NCBI GenBank assembly: GCA_903829815.1
Contig: CAIKRR010000004.1
Span: 1 to 64,000, forward strand
DNA length: 64,000 nucleotides
Source of the DNA: an uncultured Pseudomonadota bacterium
GTDB taxonomy: Bacteria > Pseudomonadota > Gammaproteobacteria > Burkholderiales > SG8-39
Direction of reading: 5' to 3'
Both the position numbers and the translations under genes were made by a program. Numbering within the stretch: position 1 is the first letter of the stretch; every line of letters begins with the position of its first letter. Below are positions 58,663 to 64,000 of this stretch, piece by piece. Below the pieces are notes generated by a model that did not search any database, was not told the DNA's origin, and saw only the letters and a program-made list of their open reading frames with translations.

Positions 58663-59721
58663 TCAGTTGACCGAGCGCTCTGCGCTCGAAGGCAGGAAGC
58701 TCGAATTGAGAATGAGGTCGAGGTTGACCTTGCTCTTCAGATCAAAGCCCCATTGCACCGCCTCGAGGCCTTGCTCGAGACGCACCTTGCTGAAGCTCCC
58801 CAGACCAGAGGATTTGACCGCTGGGGTCACGATGTACTCGAGAGCGAGCTTCAGGCGCTTCAGTTCGATGGTCTCGTCAATGACGGCGTCGCGGGCTTTG
58901 AGTACCTTGATGGCTGCCTGCGGATTCGCGATCGTTTCCTTGATCGCCTTGTTGACCGCACGCAGGAATCCGGCGACCGCCTTCGGGTGCTCGGCAATGA
59001 ACTTGGGACTCGCAAAAATCACGTTGCCGTAGAGCGGCACACCATAGTCGGTGTACTTGAACATCACGACATCTTCATCCTTCACGCCGCGAGCGTTGAT
59101 CGAGAGCAGCCCCGAGAAGTGGTAACCGGTAATCGCGTCCACCTCACCGCGTACCAGCATCGTTTCGCGCAGCGAGGGCTCCATCGCCGTCCACTTGACC
59201 TTCGAGGTATCGATGTTGGTGGCCTTGGCGAAGATCGGGAAGGCCTTGCGACCGCCATCGAACACCGGCGCGCCGAGGGTTTTGCCTTCGAGATCCTTGG
59301 GCGTCTTGATGCCTGACTTCTTCAACGCAAAAGCCATCGCCGGCGATTGCTCGTAGTACGCGTAGACAGCCTGCATCCGGGCGGCCGGATTCTGCTGGTT
59401 GTTGGCAGCAAACTCGAACAGCGAAGTGATGTCGCACAGGCCGATGTCGTGGGTACCTGCTGCCACCCGGTTGACCGCCACCGGAGAGCCGGCACCGACA
59501 TCGATCTGAACATCGAGTTTTTCGTCACGGAAATAGCCCCGGTCGGCCGCGAGCAGGAAGGGCGATATCGGCCCCTCGAAACGCCAGTCGAGCGTGTAGC
59601 GGATCTTGGTCATTTCCTGCGCGCCTGCAAGGCCGGCTGCGCCGGAGAGGACGGACACGGCAAGCGCGCGCGCAACAAGCGTGGTGGCGAATCGACGAGT
59701 GTTGCTGAAACGACTCTGCAT
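58663..59721 (-). CDS. ABC transporter substrate-binding protein, NMT1/THI5 (SsuA-like) family
   Basis: 352 residues. GGAGG lies 6 nt before the ATG. Signal peptide ATTLVARALAVSVLSGAAGLAGA, then IRYTLDWRFEGPISPFLLAADRGYF, the NMT1/THI5 opening, followed by GSPVAVNRVAAGTHDIGLCDITSL and ALKKSGIKTPKDLEGKTLG. Homologues bind thiamine precursors, sulfonates, nitrate or aromatic acids such as phthalate. No ABC permease or ATPase is adjacent. It stands upstream of ubiD, so a role in uptake of the same substrate class is inferred. Confidence 0.9.
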   Translation of the reverse strand: MQSRFSNTRRFATTLVARALAVSVLSGAAGLAGAQEMTKIRYTLDWRFEGPISPFLLAADRGYFRDEKLDVQIDVGAGSPVAVNRVAAGTHDIGLCDITSLFEFAANNQQNPAARMQAVYAYYEQSPAMAFALKKSGIKTPKDLEGKTLGAPVFDGGRKAFPIFAKATNIDTSKVKWTAMEPSLRETMLVRGEVDAITGYHFSGLLSINARGVKDEDVVMFKYTDYGVPLYGNVIFASPKFIAEHPKAVAGFLRAVNKAIKETIANPQAAIKVLKARDAVIDETIELKRLKLALEYIVTPAVKSSGLGSFSKVRLEQGLEAVQWGFDLKSKVNLDLILNSSFLPSSAERSVN

Positions 59722-59893
59722 GGGGATCCTCCAGGATCGATGGGCGACAGGGCGAGAGTTTGCCGCAAATCAACACCTGGCGCGCGCATGCACACCTGCC
59801 CCGACGTCACCACGCGCCGGCCCTTGCTTCACCGCAAGCACAGGCAGACAATCGGGGGCGGACCCGCGCGGGTCGCCTGAATCCCCCTGCCCG

Positions 59894-60184
59894 ATGCCCA
59901 GCCAGCCCTTGCCCTCACCGATTCTGTGCAGCAATTGCGCGGCCTGCTGCTGCCGGCTCGAAGTGCTGCTGATGGCAGGCGACGACGTGCCCAGCCGCTT
60001 TTCGACCTTTGACGAGTGGGGTGGCGAAGTCATGGCGCGCGGCGAAGACGGCTGGTGCCTTGCGCTTGATCGCGGCACGATGCGATGCACGATCTACACG
60101 AGGCGGCCGGGGGTGTGTCGCGACTACCCCGAAGGCGGCGACGACTGCCGGGTCGAGCGGGCTCGCCACGGCATCAGCGTCTGA
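59894..60184 (+). CDS. YkgJ-family cysteine cluster protein
   Basis: 96 residues with a dense cysteine N-terminus (C12, C15, C18, C19, C20 in ILCSNCAACCCRLEV) and further Cys in WCLAL, MRCTIY, GVCRDYP and DDC, the CxxCxxCC and C-x-D pattern of the YkgJ (zinc or iron-sulfur cluster) family. Function in the cell is not established for the family. It is the only plus-strand gene in this part, between the binding protein and the dioxygenases. ATG 59894 puts the cluster motif at the N-terminus. Confidence 0.85.
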   Translation: MPSQPLPSPILCSNCAACCCRLEVLLMAGDDVPSRFSTFDEWGGEVMARGEDGWCLALDRGTMRCTIYTRRPGVCRDYPEGGDDCRVERARHGISV

Positions 60185-60201
60185 TCCTGTCCGTGCTCCA
60201 A

Positions 60202-61215
60202 TCAGCCCGCGGGGGGCCACTCGAAGGCGCCGCTGCGCGTGACATGCACTGGTGCCCGGACACCGGCATCGCCCATCGCGCGGGTCATGGCTTCGGCGCG
60301 CGCGCGCCGCTCAGCCGGCAGCCAGTGACGCACATGACCCCACAGACTCGGGCTGGCGAGTTCCTCGGGCACCCACGAGGCGGGGTCGATGAGACGCCCG
60401 GCCCAGCCCAGTTCGATCAGAAAGCCGTCGGGTGCTCGCAGATAGAACGAGGTGACATGGTCGTTCAGATGCCGCCCCAGGCTCACCCCGATCGAGTCGG
60501 GATTGCGCAGGGCGATGTCGTAGGCTCGCCCCAGGTCATCGAGATGCTCGTACTCGCACATGAGGTGATGCACCCCTGGGGCAGCATCGGTGCCGATGAG
60601 TCCCACGGTGTGGTGTCGCGCATTCACATGCAGAAATTCAGCGGGAAAAGGCTCGGCATGAAAATCACTGACCCCGCAACCGAGTACCTCGCGGTAGAAG
60701 CGCGACTGCGCGGCAAAGTCGTGCACCAGCAAGACCGCGTGCCCGGGTCCGAGCGCGCCCGACCGGAAACCCCCGATCGGGCGCCCTGGGGAAAACGCGT
60801 CTGCCGCATCGGCCAGGCCGTGAAAGAACTCGACCCGGTTGCCTTCGGCGTCGGTCGTGGCCATGAGGCCATCGACTGAGCGCAAGGCTGCCTGTTCACC
60901 CATCGAGCGTTCTACCGCCTTGCCCGCCGCTTCAAGCCTGCGCGCGATATGCGCCATGCCCGCCTCGTCGCCGACATCAAAGCCGAGGACATCGAGCGCC
61001 GGGCGCTCGCCCTTCACGATCAGATAGCGAAAGGCACGCTCGTCGATGCGCAAGCGAAGCGAGTCGGGCAGCCAACCCGGCAACGCCTGCATGCCCATCA
61101 CCTCGGCAGCAAAAGGTACCCAGGCCGCAGGCTCGACCGAGCGCAAACCCACATAACCGAGGGCCCGAATCGGGCCCTGGCAAGCCGTCGTGGAGCCCAA
61201 CACAGCCCCGGTCAC
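60202..61215 (-). CDS. VOC-fold type I extradiol dioxygenase-like protein
   Basis: 337 residues, two VOC modules. The first starts IRALGYVGLRSVEPAAWVPFAAEVMGM. The second carries the likely Fe(II) ligands: His in GPGHAVLLVHDF, His in GVHHLMCEYEHLDDLG and Glu in GFLIELGW, as in 2,3-dihydroxybiphenyl 1,2-dioxygenase (BphC). Such enzymes cleave catechols beside the hydroxyl pair using O2. GTG start inferred. It follows the second VOC protein by 15 nt, so the two are in one unit transcribed away from ubiD2. Confidence 0.88.
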   Translation of the reverse strand: MTGAVLGSTTACQGPIRALGYVGLRSVEPAAWVPFAAEVMGMQALPGWLPDSLRLRIDERAFRYLIVKGERPALDVLGFDVGDEAGMAHIARRLEAAGKAVERSMGEQAALRSVDGLMATTDAEGNRVEFFHGLADAADAFSPGRPIGGFRSGALGPGHAVLLVHDFAAQSRFYREVLGCGVSDFHAEPFPAEFLHVNARHHTVGLIGTDAAPGVHHLMCEYEHLDDLGRAYDIALRNPDSIGVSLGRHLNDHVTSFYLRAPDGFLIELGWAGRLIDPASWVPEELASPSLWGHVRHWLPAERRARAEAMTRAMGDAGVRAPVHVTRSGAFEWPPAG

Positions 61216-61230
61216 CGCCGCGCCCCAGGC

Positions 61231-62169
61231 CTAGGAGACGCTGCGCAGTCCGGCACGGCGCTCGGCAGCACCCTCGCCTTCGTCATCGGCACGGAACTCG
61301 GGCAGATCAGGCTTGGAGCCCCACATGCAGAACGACTCGCTCTCGAACGGGAACTGCCGTGGACGATAGGTAGCCTCATCGGCCGGCAGAATGTGCTTCA
61401 CGCCCACCGAATACTCATAGACCATGCGATCGGGACCTTCGAAGTAGAGCATCACCGCCGATGACAGCGGATGGCGCCCTGGGCCGAACACGATCTTGAC
61501 GCCCTTTTCCTTCAGGAAATAGTACGAGCGCATGATGTCATCAACATCTTCCACCTGGTGGTTGATGTGCTGGATGCCGGGGAAAGCCGACGGAAACAGC
61601 GCCAGCGAATGGTGCGCCGTATCGACACGCAAGAGCGGCGCATCACCGATCCAGTCGGAGACCCGCGCATTCATCGCCTTGCACCAGAACGCCTCGTCAC
61701 GCTGCGGATTGGTGGTGCGCAGTCCGATGTGGCTGAAGTGGGTGATGCCGGCATCGCGCCCGGGAAAATAACGCTTGCCGCTGTGATAAGGCCGCGAAAC
61801 GATCTCGATGTGGTTGCCGCTTGGGTCCTTGAAACTCATCATGTGCTTGGTGCGCCGCAGTTCGCACTCTTCGGTCGTGCCCAACGTCACCGGAAAGCCG
61901 GCATTGTCCAGTTCGGCGCCGATGCGGTCGAAGTCGTCATGATTGCGGATGTCGAACGCGGTGGTGTGATCCTTGGGATCACCCTCGAAATAGACCAGCG
62001 TGTGATCGCGCGTATCCCCGCGCACTTCGACCTTGTCGCTGCGAAAGTAGGCCGCCTTGCCAACGCGGGAAACCAGTTGCAGCCCGACGATGTCAGTGGC
62101 AAAGCGAATTGCGTCCTCGAGGTTCGGTGTGCCGATGCGCAGGTAGCGGATATCGAAGAGATCGATCAT
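61231..62169 (-). CDS. VOC-fold extradiol dioxygenase-like protein
   Basis: 312 residues from ATG 62169 (GGGAG 5 nt upstream). Two VOC repeats: IRYLRIGTPNLEDAIRFATDIVGL and the second with candidate metal ligands His in ITHFSHIGLRT, His in GIQHINHQVEDVDD and Glu in RMVYEYSVGVKH. Related to catechol or homoprotocatechuate 2,3-dioxygenase. Paired with the next VOC protein and divergent from ubiD2, consistent with cleavage of a dihydroxyaromatic made by the HpaB-type hydroxylase. The exact reaction is inference. Confidence 0.87.
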   Translation of the reverse strand: MIDLFDIRYLRIGTPNLEDAIRFATDIVGLQLVSRVGKAAYFRSDKVEVRGDTRDHTLVYFEGDPKDHTTAFDIRNHDDFDRIGAELDNAGFPVTLGTTEECELRRTKHMMSFKDPSGNHIEIVSRPYHSGKRYFPGRDAGITHFSHIGLRTTNPQRDEAFWCKAMNARVSDWIGDAPLLRVDTAHHSLALFPSAFPGIQHINHQVEDVDDIMRSYYFLKEKGVKIVFGPGRHPLSSAVMLYFEGPDRMVYEYSVGVKHILPADEATYRPRQFPFESESFCMWGSKPDLPEFRADDEGEGAAERRAGLRSVS

Positions 62170-62287
62170 GGTGTCTCCCAATGCTGTTCGTGTCCCAAGC
62201 CTGAAGGGTAGCGCAGAACGGACTCAGGAGGGCAAGCCGGATGCCTCGCCGCCCCCCCGAAAAGAACCGGGACAAACCAGACGTATC

Positions 62288-62323
62288 CCGCAGGGCATGG
62301 CTCGACGCAACCGCGCCCTGCGG
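62288..62323. promoter_or_regulatory. Perfect 9-bp inverted repeat between the dioxygenase and ubiD2 genes
   Basis: ccgcagggc (62288-62296) and gccctgcgg (62315-62323) are perfect inverted copies 18 nt apart, in the 214-nt divergent spacer. The centre-to-centre distance of 27 nt (about 2.5 turns) and the position suggest a dimeric regulator site or a leader hairpin for ubiD2. Confidence 0.5.
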
Positions 62324-62383
62324 TGACAATGTGCCATGCCGCATCGCATTCGATCGACGGCAACCGACGCAGGAACGAAGACC

Positions 62384-63967
62384 ATGGATGCTCCAGGAAT
62401 GCAGTCGCCGCCGGCGAACACCTCGATCAATGCCGCGACCCGCAGCGCTACGGACAGCGGGCTCGCAGGCGCGAGTGCTGCGAGCCCGCCGGTGGCGTGG
62501 CGTGACCTGCGCGAATGGCTCACCTTGGTCGAGTCACACCAGCATCTGGCGCGCATCAAGGCGCCGGTGAATCCCGAAGAAGAACTCGCAGCCATCACCC
62601 TGATGGCTGCACAGACCATCGAGGCACCGGCGCTTCTGTTCGAGAACCTGCAAGGCAACCCGCTCCAGGCGCGCGTGCTCTCGAACATGCTCGGGTCGAG
62701 CGCGGCGCGCTACGCACTCACCGTGGGCCTTGACCCGCGCCTCTCCCTCACCGACATGATCCGGGCCTCGCGCCCGCTGCTCGGACGCCGACTCGCGCCG
62801 CGCCATGTGGCACGCGAGACCGCCCCGGTCAACGAAGTGGTGCTGCGCGGCAAGGACATCGACATGACCCGCTTTCCGGTACCGAAGTTCTGGCCCGACG
62901 ATGGCGGCCGCTACATCGGCACCGGCGACATCACCTTCACGCGCGACCCCTCGAGCGGCCGCATCAATGTCGGGGTCTACCGACAGATGCTGCACTCGGC
63001 CGACCGCATCGGCCTCTACTGCTCGCCGGGCAAGCACGGGCGCCTGGACCGCGAAGCCTGGTGGGCGCGCGGTGAGCCCTGCGAGGTCGTGGCCGCCTAT
63101 GGCATCGACCCGGCCCTTTTCATGGTCGGCGCGCAATCGTTTGCCTTTGCCGACTCGGAACTCGATGCAGCAGGCGGCCTCACCGGTCGCCCGGTGGAAT
63201 TGTGCGATGCCGAGACGGTGAGCCTGCCCATCCCGGCCCAGGCCGAGATCGTGATCGAGGGCATTCTCGAGCCCGGGGAAATGATGCCCGAAGGGCCCCT
63301 GGGTGAATTCACCGGCTATTACGGCAATCCGCGCTCGCCCCAACCGGTGATTCGGGTCACGGCGCTGCACTACCGACGCAACCCGATCCTCACCGCGGCA
63401 TTGATGGCCCCCTACCCGGCCTGCGAAATCGGCGCCTACTACGCGATCATGCGCTCAGCCAAGATCTGGTCCGACCTCGACCTCTTTGGCGTGCCGGGCA
63501 TCGCCGGGGTGTACTCGCACCCGGCAGCGGCCTCCGGCTGGGGCATGCTGGTGGTATCGATGCGCCAGCAATACGTGGGGCATGTGGCACAGGTGCTGGC
63601 GCTGGCGGCACAGTGCCCGGCAGCCGCCTATTACACCAAGTGGATCATCGCGGTGGATGATGATGTCGATCCCACCGACATCAACCAACTGCTCTGGGTT
63701 CTGAGCACCCGATGCGATCCAGCCGCCGACATCGACCTGCTGCGCAACACGCTCTCCACCGGGCTCGATCCCAGCAAGGGGCTGCCCGAAGAGCGGCCCT
63801 ACGGCTCGAAGGCGCTCATCAATGCCTGCAAGCCGTACCGCCATTTGCAAGCCTTCCCCAAGCGCACCGCGCTGCGCCAGTCGGTCTACGAACAGACGCT
63901 GGCGCGCTGGGACGAACTGGCCATCGGCGTGCCGGCGCCCAAGATCGACTTCCTCGCACCAGACTGA
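62384..63967 (+). CDS. Second UbiD-family prenyl-FMN decarboxylase
   Basis: 527 residues from ATG 62384 (AGGA 9 nt upstream). The first 45 residues are Ala/Ser/Thr-rich and outside the family fold. Core blocks: WRDLREWLTLVESHQHLARI, LLFENLQGNP, FWPDDGGRYIGTGDITFTRDPSSGR, VYRQMLHSADRIGLY with the cofactor-region Arg, and the acidic pair in EGPLGEFTGYYGNP. Similar in design to the UbiD at 57 kb but clearly distinct. Divergent from two VOC dioxygenase-like genes, so likely part of an aromatic acid pathway. Confidence 0.9.
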   Translation: MDAPGMQSPPANTSINAATRSATDSGLAGASAASPPVAWRDLREWLTLVESHQHLARIKAPVNPEEELAAITLMAAQTIEAPALLFENLQGNPLQARVLSNMLGSSAARYALTVGLDPRLSLTDMIRASRPLLGRRLAPRHVARETAPVNEVVLRGKDIDMTRFPVPKFWPDDGGRYIGTGDITFTRDPSSGRINVGVYRQMLHSADRIGLYCSPGKHGRLDREAWWARGEPCEVVAAYGIDPALFMVGAQSFAFADSELDAAGGLTGRPVELCDAETVSLPIPAQAEIVIEGILEPGEMMPEGPLGEFTGYYGNPRSPQPVIRVTALHYRRNPILTAALMAPYPACEIGAYYAIMRSAKIWSDLDLFGVPGIAGVYSHPAAASGWGMLVVSMRQQYVGHVAQVLALAAQCPAAAYYTKWIIAVDDDVDPTDINQLLWVLSTRCDPAADIDLLRNTLSTGLDPSKGLPEERPYGSKALINACKPYRHLQAFPKRTALRQSVYEQTLARWDELAIGVPAPKIDFLAPD

Positions 63968-64000
63968 ACACGTCGATCTCGTTCAGTTACTCTCGGCACT

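Overview
The window is about 64 kb of GC-rich (roughly two-thirds G+C by eye), gene-dense bacterial chromosome. Gene content and order point to a betaproteobacterium of the order Burkholderiales: an rpsB-tsf-pyrH-frr-uppS-cdsA-dxr-rseP-bamA-ompH-lpxD-fabZ-lpxA block, then map-glnD, a galU-hpt-MTIP-def unit, smc-zipA-ligA, queF-dapC-dapD-dapE-prmB, and after that several Bug-type (TctC) and TRAP solute receptors. No rRNA, tRNA, insertion sequence or CRISPR array was seen, and no gene-free stretch exceeds about 300 bases.

Region 1 (1-12.4 kb, minus strand) is the translation, envelope lipid and outer-membrane operon, running from a clear sigma70-type promoter (TTGAAA-18-TATAAT) in front of rpsB to lpxA, which leaves the window at base 1. 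Most genes abut or overlap. An intrinsic terminator or attenuator hairpin separates rpsB from tsf. The lpxA start is multiplied by an in-frame 15-bp tandem repeat giving four ATG codons in one frame.

Region 2 (12.4-30.1 kb) holds core genes: map and glnD on plus; def, MTIP, hpt, galU, ligA, zipA and smc on minus; queF and the lysine/peptidoglycan genes dapC, dapD, dapE with prmB on plus.

Region 3 (30.2-51.8 kb) is accessory. It has a truncated membrane gene, two Bug receptors, an FAD monooxygenase and a long minus-strand series: PEP mutase/isocitrate lyase-family enzyme, CoxL-type molybdenum subunit, IorA-like 2Fe-2S protein, IorB-like Tat-exported molybdoprotein, SoxY, SoxZ, alpha/beta hydrolase, CoxM-like FAD subunit and an HtrA-like protein that has lost its catalytic triad. 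It is followed by a geranylgeranyl reductase-type flavoprotein, a DUF1116/amidohydrolase pair divergent from an acetamidase/formamidase, and a second CoxL-type subunit. An inverted pair of DnaA-box-like sites lies upstream of coxM.

Region 4 (51.8-64 kb) looks like a catabolic island for an aromatic or phenolic acid: a TRAP importer (DctP, DctQ, DctM) in one unit with an HpaB-type flavin monooxygenase, a divergent MarR regulator, two UbiD-family decarboxylases, two VOC-fold extradiol dioxygenase-like proteins, an orphan NMT1/THI5-type binding protein and a YkgJ-type cysteine-cluster protein. The prenyl-FMN synthase (UbiX) and flavin reductase (HpaC) that such enzymes need are not in the window. 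The substrate cannot be read from sequence alone.
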